A stretch of 64,000 nucleotides of DNA from Candidatus Neomarinimicrobiota bacterium (GCA_021734025.1 JAIPJS010000015.1:27565-91564), one strand, 5' to 3'. Positions 46,428 through 58,000 are shown, counted from the first letter of the stretch. The notes: generated by a model from the sequence alone, not told the origin. Made by a program: numbers and translations.

Positions 46428-49400
46428 TTATTTCATATATACCATTTTTTGGGTTGCCTGAAAATCCGACGCCTCGATTCGATAAATATACACTCCTGTG
46501 CTCACTGATATACCAACCCGATTTAATCCATCCCACTGCACGGTATACCACCCGGCTTGTTGCTGGGCATTTACTAACATGGCCACTTGATGGCCCATGA
46601 GATCATAGATTGTAAGAGTGATATGCGTTTCTTTCGGCAACCCGTAACGAATAGTTGTTACCGGGTTAAAGGGATTGGGATGATTCTGGTGCAGGACGTA
46701 GGTGTCCGGGATTGCGGACTCATCAGTTACGCCGGTGGTACTGGAGAGCGTCGCGGTCGCCACATCGGCCTGTACCGGGTTTTCGTTGAGCCGGAGACGT
46801 TTGAGAGAGACAATACTTTTATCTGTTGAGAAATCCGCCCTGACCTTGAATTGAAGCTGAGCGATTTCCCCTGAAGCCGCATTTGCTTCAATGCTAGCCG
46901 CGGTAATTGAGATCCGCCCTTCATTATCTCGCACCTCGTGAAGATTCCATTCAAAACTTTTATCCCACCGGACGCCGGTGTATTCCAGCTGAGCTGGATT
47001 GTATTCGAAGGTTGCCTCCACCCCCAGCAGATTTGCGCCATTTTCCACGGTGATCGGAACAGAGATGGTCGCCCCCGGTGCGATGGATTGGTCGCTCAGC
47101 GTAATATTCCCGTTGGCCAGGAGCTGCTGGTCAGCAGTGTCATACGGTAACGAATCCACCAGGCCGACCCCGTATTGAAGGAGGACGGAGGCATCGAATG
47201 CTGAGATTGAATGATCTTGGGTGACATCCGCTGCAGCAGAGTCACCATGATTAAATGAAGTTAGACCGACGAGGTTTTTCAGTATTAATGCGGCATCAAA
47301 AGCCTGAATATTCTGGTTATTATCTACGTCACCAGGGGTATAGACCCAAACACCGCCATTGGAAATCAAGATGGAATCTTCACCGCTATCGAATGTTGCT
47401 GAGTTTATAGTTACCGGTATAAAAGTACCTGGCTTGCCAGTTACTTTAAATACCAGTTTAGTAAAAACGCCACTTTCCCCTATAGCTTCTGTACCAGTGC
47501 TCCATTTAGTAAATAATGTGTCTGTTAAGAGTGATTCAAAATTCCAGTTTGCATAACCAGTTAATGTAGAGGTGGTATCAATGTTTACAAATTTAAGTCC
47601 ATCGTTAAAACTTGAAACCAACATGGATACATCTGTGATTTTAATTCCTTCCGGGATTTTAATCTTTACTGGAATAAAAATGGTATCTTGTGTCATTGCG
47701 CTGCAATCTTTAGTCCATATTTTTATCGGATCCTTAGTTGGTTCTGTATATCCATCGTTACGAATAATTGATAAACCCTTATATCCCTTTGCTATATAAT
47801 TGTAGTTTTTTTTAACTGAAATATCTAAAGCTGCACCCACTGTTTCATAATAACCAACTAATACCGGATTCAGAGGATCAATTACCTCATAAATACTTAA
47901 ACCGGCACCACCATCGGCCACATATGCATACCCATCAAGCACCCTAACACTCTCAGCAGATCCTTTAGTGTCCAGAAGGTTCACTTCTACCGGATTACTC
48001 TCTTCGCTCACATCAATAATTCTTATACCATTTGATTTGTTTGATATATAGACAAATCCCCTATAATAATCTATATCAGTTGCATAACCACCAATCTCAA
48101 GAAAGCCCGATTCTATTGGATTGTTAGGATCACTCACATTGATTAGTGTTAAATCAGCATATTTATTTATCCCATACGCCATATTCCCCTTGGCACAAAC
48201 ACTTTCGAATGATTTTGTTGTAAAAGAACCCAACCGATTAATTCGGTTTGGAGCACTTATATCAAATATTTGTAATCCGTCATCTACTACGTAGGCATAT
48301 TTACCCTCTAGTCTTACTTTTGTAGGAAAACTCCCCCTATAGTAATAACTATTACTTATATTGACTGGATCGCTTATGTTTATAACTCTAAACTCATCCG
48401 AGCCGCAGGCCAAATAAGCAAAACTATCACTGGCGGCCGCACTTAATGCTGAGCCATCAGTTTCAAAGATACTCACCTCATTGGGCTCTTCTGGCACATC
48501 CTCATCTATTACCCATAATCCAGCGGACTCTTCTGCTATATAAATAAATCCATCGTTAACAGAAACAGCCCTTGCCTTCCATCCTGTTTGCACATTATTG
48601 ATTTTCCTAATGCTATTATTGAATGTTGTAAACAACCATAAACCTTTTGATCTATCCGCGATGAAAACACTGTCTCCATTAATTGCTACCGCCTGTGGGT
48701 TTCCCCACGTATCGTAATAACCTATTTCTTTAGGAGAGCTCGGTTCATTAACATCAATTAGACATAAACCATTGAGCGCGGCTGCATACACCTTCCCGTC
48801 CTTAAATTCCACATCAATTATATATTTTTCAGAAAATAGACCAACCCTAGCAATTTCCATTGGATCAGATTTATCTATAACCTGCATACCCTCATCATAG
48901 TCAGCTAAGAAAACCAAATTATCATTGATTGATAATCCAACAGTTTCACCATTCGTATTGAGATGACTGACTTCGAATAGATTAGAATAATCACTTATGT
49001 CAAGTACACACAAACCTGCATCACCATCGGCAATATATGCGTAGTCGCCACTTACACCGATATCGTAGGCAAACCCATCTGTGTCATAGAATCCAACTTC
49101 TTTTAAATTCGCAGGATCTGATATATCAATTATGTGCATCCCGACATCACCATCAGCTAAAAATGCTATATTTCCATCGATAGATATGTTTGATGCAAAT
49201 CCATCAGTATTGTATGCACTTTCCTCGAATGGGTTTGAGGGATCGGAAATATTGATTACTCTTACACCAAAATCACCGTTTGCAATATAAGCATAATTAC
49301 CAACTAATTTTATACCTTGGATTATTGACGGCATGGCCACACGTCCAATATTAATTGGATTAATAGGATCAGAAAAATCCACTATCTCAAGATAACCTCC

Positions 49401-49685
49401 ATTCCCATAATAGGCAGTATTTCCCCGATTGGATACTGCCATACATGGTCCCCCGGCCCAACGCCCAATCAATGTGGTATTACTGTCCTGTGCAATACTC
49501 TGGGCAGAACCAATGTCAATAATTTCAAATTGATTGTCTACCCCTTGATTGATAAATGCCTGAGTATATCTTTCCCCCTTATTATCTACCACTTCCTCTG
49601 GTAATTTGGCGGTCACAACAAAACTCCAGGATATGAAAAGCAATATACTGATTCGGATAATAGCGATTTGGATTCGGGTAAACAT
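46428..49685 (-). CDS. T9SS-sorted LVIVD beta-propeller protein with cohesin-dockerin-cohesin tail (paralogue 2)
   Basis: The 1085-residue product starts at ATG 49685 with AAAGGAGG upstream. The architecture copies paralogue 1: signal peptide (1-27), LVIVD repeats (about 45-640, for example DGDAGLCVLDISDYSNLFEV), cohesin-like domain (about 650-775), dockerin-like loops (GDVDNNQNIQAFD and ADVTQDHSISAFD, about 780-850), second cohesin-like domain (about 860-985), sorting domain (NHPNPFNPVTTIRYGLPKE, ending QKMVYMK). The two genes are separated by 141 bases that also resemble the spacer upstream of this gene, which shows a tandem duplication of gene plus spacer. The LVIVD part has diverged more than the tail. 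Confidence 0.86.
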   Translation of the reverse strand: MFTRIQIAIIRISILLFISWSFVVTAKLPEEVVDNKGERYTQAFINQGVDNQFEIIDIGSAQSIAQDSNTTLIGRWAGGPCMAVSNRGNTAYYGNGGYLEIVDFSDPINPINIGRVAMPSIIQGIKLVGNYAYIANGDFGVRVINISDPSNPFEESAYNTDGFASNISIDGNIAFLADGDVGMHIIDISDPANLKEVGFYDTDGFAYDIGVSGDYAYIADGDAGLCVLDISDYSNLFEVSHLNTNGETVGLSINDNLVFLADYDEGMQVIDKSDPMEIARVGLFSEKYIIDVEFKDGKVYAAALNGLCLIDVNEPSSPKEIGYYDTWGNPQAVAINGDSVFIADRSKGLWLFTTFNNSIRKINNVQTGWKARAVSVNDGFIYIAEESAGLWVIDEDVPEEPNEVSIFETDGSALSAAASDSFAYLACGSDEFRVINISDPVNISNSYYYRGSFPTKVRLEGKYAYVVDDGLQIFDISAPNRINRLGSFTTKSFESVCAKGNMAYGINKYADLTLINVSDPNNPIESGFLEIGGYATDIDYYRGFVYISNKSNGIRIIDVSEESNPVEVNLLDTKGSAESVRVLDGYAYVADGGAGLSIYEVIDPLNPVLVGYYETVGAALDISVKKNYNYIAKGYKGLSIIRNDGYTEPTKDPIKIWTKDCSAMTQDTIFIPVKIKIPEGIKITDVSMLVSSFNDGLKFVNIDTTSTLTGYANWNFESLLTDTLFTKWSTGTEAIGESGVFTKLVFKVTGKPGTFIPVTINSATFDSGEDSILISNGGVWVYTPGDVDNNQNIQAFDAALILKNLVGLTSFNHGDSAAADVTQDHSISAFDASVLLQYGVGLVDSLPYDTADQQLLANGNITLSDQSIAPGATISVPITVENGANLLGVEATFEYNPAQLEYTGVRWDKSFEWNLHEVRDNEGRISITAASIEANAASGEIAQLQFKVRADFSTDKSIVSLKRLRLNENPVQADVATATLSSTTGVTDESAIPDTYVLHQNHPNPFNPVTTIRYGLPKETHITLTIYDLMGHQVAMLVNAQQQAGWYTVQWDGLNRVGISVSTGVYIYRIEASDFQATQKMVYMK

Positions 49686-50467
49686 AGGACCTCCTTTGTA
49701 GCACGCTCGTTTTAAGCATGAAAATAAATAGGAAGTAAAGGCAATGGGATTATGTCCATCAAATCCGAAGTATTCTATCTTAAAGAATCTGCCTTGTTAA
49801 TCCAGGTAGTCAGTGTGTGTTTTTGATTCGTTTATTGCATATAGACCATCTTAAGCGTTTACTGAAAATCAAGTGTCTCAATCGAATAAAAACTGTACAA
49901 ATGAGATCCTTCGGGTTATCCATCAAAACATATAGATTTTGTTATACGGAAATTTACATACAACGAAATCACCCCGTACACATTCGCAATAATTTCACTC
50001 ATAGTGACCTCAGCCAGATGATTGACAGTTCCGGCCAGTACCGTTCCTCTCTAAACTTTAACGAACACCCTAAGAGAATCTATATTATAAACGGCTATTT
50101 GCTGAAATAGGTAAAACTTTTAATAAGTTGGATTATTTACCCAGAGATGTCAACTTTTAAATGGTAATAATGGCCTGTAATAATCAACCATATCCAATGC
50201 CATAATATTCTTCAATCATATAAATCGTACTGTTCTAAAACTTCTGTGTACAAGTCAGTTTTACACAATTTCATTGGAAATGTCTTTACACCTGAAAGGG
50301 ATAGATTAGCACGAAATACATTTTAGCACCTCTCTTTTTGGTATATGCCCTCCAGTTTTAGATGGAATCATTACAATAAATATACCGGCAGTAATTTAGT
50401 AAAGAAAAGCACGTTCCGATGCAGGACAAAGCTTTGCTGCACCTTACTTTTATCAGAGCAGCTTAGT
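49686..50467. other. Intergenic region with pseudogene remnant
   Basis: About 780 bases upstream of paralogue 2. The first 145 bases resemble the spacer at 46287-46427, including CTCCTTT and AAATAAATAG. A sorting-domain relic follows at 49832-49920. The remainder is AT-rich with no supported ORF. Confidence 0.5.
49832..49920 (-). pseudogene. Remnant C-terminus of a third LVIVD/sorting-domain paralogue
   Basis: Minus-strand translation reads SHLYSFYSIETLDFQ, stop, TLKMVYMQ, stop. It aligns with the end of paralogue 2 (VYIYRIEASDFQATQKMVYMK) except for an in-frame stop at 49859-49861. The spacer between it and paralogue 2 also matches the spacer between the two intact genes in length (about 145 against 141 bases) and in parts of its sequence. 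Upstream sequence is too diverged to follow. At least three tandem copies therefore once existed. Confidence 0.7.
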
Positions 50468-53400
50468 TTATTTCATATACACCATCTTCTTATTATCTAC
50501 AAAATCCCCTGATTCCAGAAAATAAAAATAAACGCCAGAACTAACCTCATTCCCTAAGTCGTTAGTTCCATTCCACTCTATCTCATACCACCCCGCATCC
50601 TGCTCTTTTGCCACTAATGTTCGAACCTTTCGGCCCATCAAATCATAAACAAGTAACCTCACAGAAGCCTCTTCAGGCAGGCCATACCTAAATGTGGTAC
50701 TTGGATTGAAGGGATTGGGGTGGTTCTGAAATAATACAAACTCAGTGGGTAGTGAATTATCCAAAATTCCAGTAATAACATCTAAAGTTGCGTGTGAGAT
50801 ATCCATTTTAATCGGGTTTTCATTAATACGCACCCAATTTAATACAATTTCAGTTTGGGTGCTCGGAGGATTCGGGGATACCACAAATTGCATGGCTCCA
50901 ATAGAGCCTGTTGTTCCCGTTGGTTCTTTTCCTGCACCGGCAATTTTCAATATTCCATTAGTATTATTGAATTCATAAGAAAAGCCTGCTGTTTGATTCG
51001 ACAGTTCAAATCCATTTAATTCAAGAAATGCTGGATCATACTCCATTTCGGTTTCAAACGAAAAAATATTAATCCCATTTTGGAGATAAATTGGAACCTC
51101 AATCGGCGTACCTCTCACGATCCCTTGATCCTGCAATGAAACTGTCCCTTGCCCTTCAATACTCAGTTCTGTTGAATCGTAAGGCAAATTTTCGATATTG
51201 CCTATCCGATACTGGGCAACTAGCGAAGCATCAAGAGCTGAAATCGTGTGGTCAAGGGTCACCTCAGCATTTGCAGAGTCCTGGCAAACTAGAGAATTTA
51301 AACCAATTACGTGCTCTAAGATTAATGCCGTGTCATCTGCTTGAATTCTACCATTCCCGTCGACATCTCCAAAATCCGGAAGGGGCGTGATATATACACC
51401 GCCACTCTCCAACTTTACACTAATCAGTCCAGTATCAAACATTACTGAATCTAAAATTACGGGATACAATTCACATGGTTGACCGGTTGCTACAAATTGC
51501 AATTTAGCAAAGACACCATTTGTCTCAATAGGGGTCGCTCCATATATCCAAGAAATAGCTAATTTATTTGTTTCATGAATTACATAACTCCATTTACTCT
51601 TTCCGGTCAATGTATTAGCTGTATCAATGCCGATGAATTTTAAACCCGACTGATACCCATCCAAGAAAAACTCAATTGTACTAAATTTTGGAGATTGTGG
51701 GGATAATACTCTAATTGGTAATGAAAGAGTATCTCCCTGTCGTGTTTCCATACTATCGATTGAAATCTGAATAGTAGTGGAAGGTGTATACAGCTCATTC
51801 AACTCGTTCGTTGTGAGTACCCGGTCAAATAATCGGACCTCATCAATTTTACCGTGGAATGAAAGTGAACCATCAGAGTTTGCTCCAATAGAATTACCGA
51901 CTGATTGGGTTGAAAGTGCTCCTATTGCAGTTGAAGAATCTACTATTTCCCCATTCACATACAGAGAAAGTTTGTTCCCGTCCCACTGTCCCACGACATG
52001 GTACCATTTGTTTAAGGAAAAATTACTTGAAACACTCTTTTCCCCATTACTCAAAGCAAATACACACTCTATTAATCCTGTATCACGAGTATTCAAATGA
52101 AATATTCCATCTTGACTCGTACTTCGATAAATATATCCGGTATTATAAGATTCGGGGTGTATCCATGCACTGACTGTTATTTTATTCAAAGGCTCATTTA
52201 ATATCCCATTGCCATCAGTTGTCACAATATAGTCATTATTGCCATCAAACCAGTAGGCACTATCATTATTGCCAAACCTGTCTGTAGTTAAAACAGGCCC
52301 ATTAACATCGCCATCGTTGTCGTTGCCACTGGCATCCTCAGCGTTACCGTTAAAAGGATAATATCCAATTGGGGGACTTGGTTTTTTACCAAAGAAGACC
52401 GAGAGATAGTCGCTACCTTGATTAGGAATAATTAAATCAAGACTACCGTCCTTATTAAGATCTCCTCCATCCATTTTGATTGGCCCCACAAGTTCACTTT
52501 GACTAATAATTTCTATTTGAAATGAAAAACCACCTGTATTCATCAATGAGAGGACACGGTTCCCACGATATTCCGTAACAACAATATCCATATCGCCATC
52601 ACTATCTATGTCGCCGGGGTATAGAGTGTATGCCCAATCTGACAGAGTTAATGTTCCCGATTTGGTAAAAGTGCCATCACCATTCCCCTTAAAGGAATTT
52701 ACTTCATTACCCCGCCCACCTGTCACTAAATCAACCAGGTCATCTCCATCAAAGTCATCCAAAACATGAGTATAACATCCTACGCTATATCCAAGATCAC
52801 TCATAGATTGAAAGGAACCATCTCCGTTACCAAGAAAGAGTGACATGTCATTTCGATCCTTATATCCTACGGATAGATCGAGAAAACCATCATTGTTGTG
52901 GTCTGCAAGATCAATAGAATTGGGAAAGGCATTATACACTTCATCAAGGATTGAGGTAATAAAGCTTCGGCCTTTTTGGTTTTGAAGTAGAGTAACATAT
53001 CCTTCTGTATTAGCTACAGCTATATCCGGATATCCGTCAAGATTAATGTCGCCGGACTGCAATCGCATCATTGGGGAGCCCGTATTCACATCAACACGTT
53101 CATTAAAGTGTCCTTCTCTTACACCAAAATATACTGACACCATATTATCAACGTTACCAGTGTAATGGGATACAGCAATATCCAAATAATTATCTTGGTC
53201 GAAATCATTTATTATCAAATCAGAAGGCTTAACCAACAAAGGCAATCTTGAATGCAGTATAAAATTGCCGCTCCCCGAGCCCAAATAGATGGAAAGAGAA
53301 TCAGATTTTTGATGGATTACAGCCAGATCTAATGTTTGGTCCTTATTCAAATCAGCCGTTTTTACTGAAATCACGTCCATACCGGTTGATAAATCATAAC

Positions 53401-55039
53401 GCCCGGAGAAAACCCCGTCACCACTGGTAGTGTGAACCGTAAAACTACTGTGTATTGGACGCGATAATTGCTCTCCGTTAGCCGAATAAATATTATCTGA
53501 CACTAATACAGAGATACGTTCTCCAACTTTAAATGGCGAATTAGGAGTATATACTACTGTACTTCCATTATTCACCAAATTCATCACACCATGATAGATT
53601 CCAGTATATTTCCCGGTTACTATTAAATTTTCAGACATGAGTGTACTAGCATCGACAGGATGGGAAAAATTTATTTCAATATCGGTGGTTGTTGGAATAT
53701 TTCCTGTATGTGGTTCGGGTTGTATAGACTCCACAACCATGCCGGGGCGTTTAATAATAATATTATCATAATGCATCTCTCCAACTGAGCCTTCCGCCCA
53801 TAAGGTATTCCACCCTAGCGCGATCTGGCTAAAATTAGCAGGATTAAAAGGGACATTGTCCTCTTTGAAAAACACTTCATCACTGACAAGATCGATTATA
53901 GTCAAGTTGGCTGTCCCTGATTTGTCGTCATAAATAACTTTAATTCTATACCAGTTCCCCTGCATAACATTATTAGTGGAATAAGCATTACCACTCCCAT
54001 CTCCAATCTTGATATCAGGATCATGGGAACCCTTATGAAAGATTGCCCATGTCTTAGAAAGATCTGATAGATCCGTATGAAAAAGACGCAGGCCAATTGG
54101 CATACCATACGACGTTTCAACTAATTTTAGGTCAATTTGAAATTCGAAATCTCCAGCATCAACTAATTTAAATTTTGGGGTATACACATATTTTAATACT
54201 TGATGCTCATCAAGTATTCTGATTTTATAGATTTCATTGACGGAATCCCACTCAAAGTATTCGCCAGACTTTGTTGTGTACTCAGTAGTGAAATTGGGAT
54301 CAGAAGAAAAGTCTTCAGCATATATGACTCCTGGCTCAGGAGGCTCTGTCACTGTAATATAATTGTTAATAAGAAGGGTGTCCGAAATTGTGCCATCGGA
54401 GACAATTAGTTTTACGGAGTATGTACCTGGGGCTGTATAAGTCCAACCAGGATTTTGTTCCGTCCCATCGATTACACCGTCATCATTAAGATCCCATTTC
54501 CATTGAGTTATTTGTGTCTCAGATGCGGTACTTTCATCGGTAAATTGTACTTCTAACGGTGCATTGCCCGATACAGGAGTGGCGGAAAATGCCGCCACGA
54601 GTGTTAATGGTTTTGCCGCGATGCTAACAACTCCAGTTCCCTGGGACTGAAACGTTTCACTTCCTGAGCTTAAGGTGGAAACAACTTTTAAGTACTCTTT
54701 GCCTTCACTTTGGTCCCAAATGCGAAACTGGATCTGATTTCCCGGAGTAAATCCATCTATTTCTGTTGTGTTTGGATCATCCGTTGCGGCCTTTACAGAT
54801 AGGTAATCAGAAATAGGTTCGGCCAATTGTGCCATTCCGACACAATATTCCCCGTCGAAAATGCCGACTTCATCGCCAGCCTCCAGCGGTATTCCGTCGA
54901 TTGTGGCGCTAGTTACATAAATATTCATCGCCAGGTAAGGATTTCCAGAGTATACCACTTGGAAATAATTCTGACTGAAACCATAAATTGGATAAATAAT
55001 GAGGCAAAGAATGACCAAAGATATTCTAAATTTCATCAT
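50468..55039 (-). CDS. 1523-residue T9SS-sorted protein with PKD, FG-GAP, LamG and cohesin-dockerin tail
   Basis: The start ATG (55039; a second ATG follows directly) has AGGGAG at good spacing. Approximate order: signal peptide (1-23); secreted beta module (24-148, AGDEVGIFDGEYCVGMAQL, ending FRIWDQSEGKEYLKV); PKD (149-238); LamG-like domain (239-430); Big_5-like domain (432-545). FG-GAP/VCBS repeats (546-895) carry calcium-loop motifs such as DLNKDQTLDLAV and DIDSDGDMDIVV, predicting a beta-propeller. A LamG domain (900-1090, YYPFNGNAEDASGNDNDG) precedes cohesin-like, dockerin-like (GDVDGNGRIQADD, about 1225-1300) and second cohesin-like domains. The sorting domain (NHPNPFNPSTTFRYGLPEE) ends KKMVYMK. 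It starts 21 bases after the 2653-residue gene ends, so they form an operon. Confidence 0.87.
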   Translation of the reverse strand: MMKFRISLVILCLIIYPIYGFSQNYFQVVYSGNPYLAMNIYVTSATIDGIPLEAGDEVGIFDGEYCVGMAQLAEPISDYLSVKAATDDPNTTEIDGFTPGNQIQFRIWDQSEGKEYLKVVSTLSSGSETFQSQGTGVVSIAAKPLTLVAAFSATPVSGNAPLEVQFTDESTASETQITQWKWDLNDDGVIDGTEQNPGWTYTAPGTYSVKLIVSDGTISDTLLINNYITVTEPPEPGVIYAEDFSSDPNFTTEYTTKSGEYFEWDSVNEIYKIRILDEHQVLKYVYTPKFKLVDAGDFEFQIDLKLVETSYGMPIGLRLFHTDLSDLSKTWAIFHKGSHDPDIKIGDGSGNAYSTNNVMQGNWYRIKVIYDDKSGTANLTIIDLVSDEVFFKEDNVPFNPANFSQIALGWNTLWAEGSVGEMHYDNIIIKRPGMVVESIQPEPHTGNIPTTTDIEINFSHPVDASTLMSENLIVTGKYTGIYHGVMNLVNNGSTVVYTPNSPFKVGERISVLVSDNIYSANGEQLSRPIHSSFTVHTTSGDGVFSGRYDLSTGMDVISVKTADLNKDQTLDLAVIHQKSDSLSIYLGSGSGNFILHSRLPLLVKPSDLIINDFDQDNYLDIAVSHYTGNVDNMVSVYFGVREGHFNERVDVNTGSPMMRLQSGDINLDGYPDIAVANTEGYVTLLQNQKGRSFITSILDEVYNAFPNSIDLADHNNDGFLDLSVGYKDRNDMSLFLGNGDGSFQSMSDLGYSVGCYTHVLDDFDGDDLVDLVTGGRGNEVNSFKGNGDGTFTKSGTLTLSDWAYTLYPGDIDSDGDMDIVVTEYRGNRVLSLMNTGGFSFQIEIISQSELVGPIKMDGGDLNKDGSLDLIIPNQGSDYLSVFFGKKPSPPIGYYPFNGNAEDASGNDNDGDVNGPVLTTDRFGNNDSAYWFDGNNDYIVTTDGNGILNEPLNKITVSAWIHPESYNTGYIYRSTSQDGIFHLNTRDTGLIECVFALSNGEKSVSSNFSLNKWYHVVGQWDGNKLSLYVNGEIVDSSTAIGALSTQSVGNSIGANSDGSLSFHGKIDEVRLFDRVLTTNELNELYTPSTTIQISIDSMETRQGDTLSLPIRVLSPQSPKFSTIEFFLDGYQSGLKFIGIDTANTLTGKSKWSYVIHETNKLAISWIYGATPIETNGVFAKLQFVATGQPCELYPVILDSVMFDTGLISVKLESGGVYITPLPDFGDVDGNGRIQADDTALILEHVIGLNSLVCQDSANAEVTLDHTISALDASLVAQYRIGNIENLPYDSTELSIEGQGTVSLQDQGIVRGTPIEVPIYLQNGINIFSFETEMEYDPAFLELNGFELSNQTAGFSYEFNNTNGILKIAGAGKEPTGTTGSIGAMQFVVSPNPPSTQTEIVLNWVRINENPIKMDISHATLDVITGILDNSLPTEFVLFQNHPNPFNPSTTFRYGLPEEASVRLLVYDLMGRKVRTLVAKEQDAGWYEIEWNGTNDLGNEVSSGVYFYFLESGDFVDNKKMVYMK

Positions 55040-55060
55040 GATTTTCTCCCTGTGAATGTA

Positions 55061-58000
55061 TTATCGAATAAGAGCTAATTTCATTATATACGTCGTTGAT
55101 TCAGTACGCAGAGTATATATATAAATTCCTGAAGCAACGGGCTGGGAGAGCTGATTGGTACCATTCCACTCAATCTGGTGGTACCCGGCAGGTAATTCTT
55201 GGTCAATAAGAGTTTTTATCCTCTTTCCCCGGAGATTGTATATAGCAAGTGTGGCCTGCTCTTGTTTCGGAAGTGCAAACCGAATCGTAGTTACCGGATT
55301 AAATGGGTTCGGAAAATTCTGCGATAACTCCACCTCCGTCGGGATTCCTCGATCGTATAACTCTGTAACTCCAGTTACTGGGGAGAATCCCACGACTAGG
55401 GATGAACGTGGAGAGAATTTTGCCTCTCCTTTTTGGATATTTATTTCCTCCGCATTGACTTCAAATGATTGCTGAGACTGCTGATTCCATATTTTGAGAT
55501 TAATTCCATTTTGGACAACAAAACCATCCACATTTTTGGTGGCAGGGTCATCCATTGGACAGATTAGTGAAACTGGTAGATTTTCTGGATCAATTACACT
55601 TGCCGCAAGGCAGGTATTTCCATCAAATACTGCTATTTCGTCACCCTCTGAATATTGGTATCCTGCCAGGTCCAAATTAGTTATGTAAATATTCATCGGA
55701 TGATATGGATTACCAACGAAATCAATTGGTATAAAATGTTTTGGTGATTTATTAAAAGATTCAGTTTGCGTAGTAGTGGCAAAAGTTCCAACACTACGAT
55801 CTATTGTATATAGATTCAGACTAGTATTTTGAGAGACTTTGAGGTAATACCCCTCTCCAGATGCCATAGTCCCTATATCATTTATCCATTGATCTATTGC
55901 AGGGATATATTCAATGGCATTTCCCGTCTCATCTTGAACTTTTATTAGGGTACCTTCGTCAATAAGAGGCTGAACTTTTCCCAATGCATCAACGAAAGTT
56001 TTAACTAAAGGATAACTAATTATATTCCATCCAGATGTTAACGGAATCGTAATTGGCAATTCAATCTGTTGCCCTTCTATTAAAAGATCGTAGTCCGCAT
56101 TTACCCTCGCATAATACCCTTCAGTTTCCTGCCAATCCCCGATGCCGTTTTCCCATGAATTAATTGGTTCCTGTAGATATTCTAATGAATTTCCAGCTTC
56201 ATCTTGTACTTTTTGAAGTACTCCTTTTTCAATAGCCTCGGAAAAGATATTTTGTATACCAAGATCAGTAGGTGCAAGGACTGACGAGAATATATTCCAA
56301 CCAGTATAAAGATTGATAATCTTACTATTTAAGTGAATATACTTATATTCTTTACTTTCAAATGTGTTGCCTATATTATCACTACTCTTAATAAAAAAAC
56401 TAAACAAATAATCTTCATTAAAATCCCAACCATCCGCTGGTTTACTAATTTTAATTCCCCAATTATTGTCTTCATTTAATTGCATACTTAGATAATCACT
56501 ATAACTTCCCCTTGGGAAACCATATTGAAGTAGCACTCCATCAGAGTTTATTCCACTCAGCGTATCCTGAATAGAAGCTTTTACAGAAATTGACTCTGTT
56601 GTAGCGGTAACAGATTTTGGTATAAAGTCAATTTGCACTATTTCTGGCTTGGAATTATCAATCATGTGATAGGACTCGCTTGTAAACCAAGGTGTACTCC
56701 AGTTATTATTATCGAGACCTCTCACTCTTATCCAGACTTGATGGCTGTTTAAATTTGATACCCACTCATAATGATCCATAGGTGTTTCATAATAATCGAT
56801 AAATTGCCACGTTTTTTTATCTAATGAATACTCAAACTGAAGTTTATTAATCTCATTATTTTCATCGTTGTATTGAATTTGAATGTTGATGGGATCACGC
56901 AAAATTGGGCCTTCTAATGTCAAGGAAGTTATTTCAGGCGTTATTTCAGTCGAAGGCTGCCATGCAAATTGACCGATTTGCCTACTATAAATAAATTCAA
57001 CATCTTTTATCTCAGCTTTAACACGCCAATAATAGGTACCCTCCAATAAATCCTCCTCAACTGTAAATTCAGGTTTGGTCATATTAGAGTATACCGTCGA
57101 TTGTGAAAACTCGGGGTCCTTTGATAAAATCAGAGAATAATTGATATCGCTTAAATTTGAATTATTACTTTCCCATTGAAAATGGATGGGAAAGCCACGG
57201 TGTGCTGATCCCATTTCAGGAGAAATGATTCCAAATTCAGCCAGATTATTGTTTCCTTCAACATTAATTTCCATTTCACCAATTTCTGGGTATCTCAATA
57301 CGTTTGAGTTAACTCTTGTTGTAAAAAAGTAATAATGTACCCCAGGACCTACAGTAATTTCATTGGATTGAAACATAACGTCAGAGGAATAATCATTTTT
57401 GTCAGGTTCCATCGAGAATATGTTCCCGTCAATATGGAGTAAAACCTTACCTTCATCCGGTTTCTGAGAATTTTCAGAAAAATATCTTATTGTAAAAACT
57501 TTTCCACCGTCTGCATTAATCACTTTTGGTGTGTGCAATGCAGGCGGTGGTGCGATGTAAACTTCTTTTTGAATGGTATTGTTATTAGGATTATCATCTT
57601 CTGATAATACGGTCTGGAAATTTAAAATATGCTTTCCTTTTGTTGGTACCCAATTGAAAACAATATTTTTACTCTCCCCGACTCCTAAAACATCAATTAA
57701 TTTGTTTTCAATTAATTCATTATTATCAGTAAAATTCAAATCAATATTATTGATGGCTCCTTTACTAAAATTTCCTAGTTTTAAAATATATTGATGGGTT
57801 TCAATACCATTATTTAGTACATCATTTTCTGAAATATAGTCTAATTTTATATCAACTTGTGGTATACTATTTGTGTTCGTCGCGGTAAAAGTGGGATAAT
57901 AATCGTTTATGTGTCTCTTAACAGCTTGCCTCTCAGCTATGTCAGTAATCAAATTCCCGTATTCCCGTTTTTGTTCGGCATATAATGCGTCCCAAAATTC

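Noticed and set aside
43005..55039. Cellulosome scaffoldin
   Set aside because: Cohesin-like and dockerin-like modules are present, but no glycoside hydrolase with a dockerin and no carbohydrate-binding module of scaffoldin type is encoded. The proteins carry T9SS sorting domains instead.
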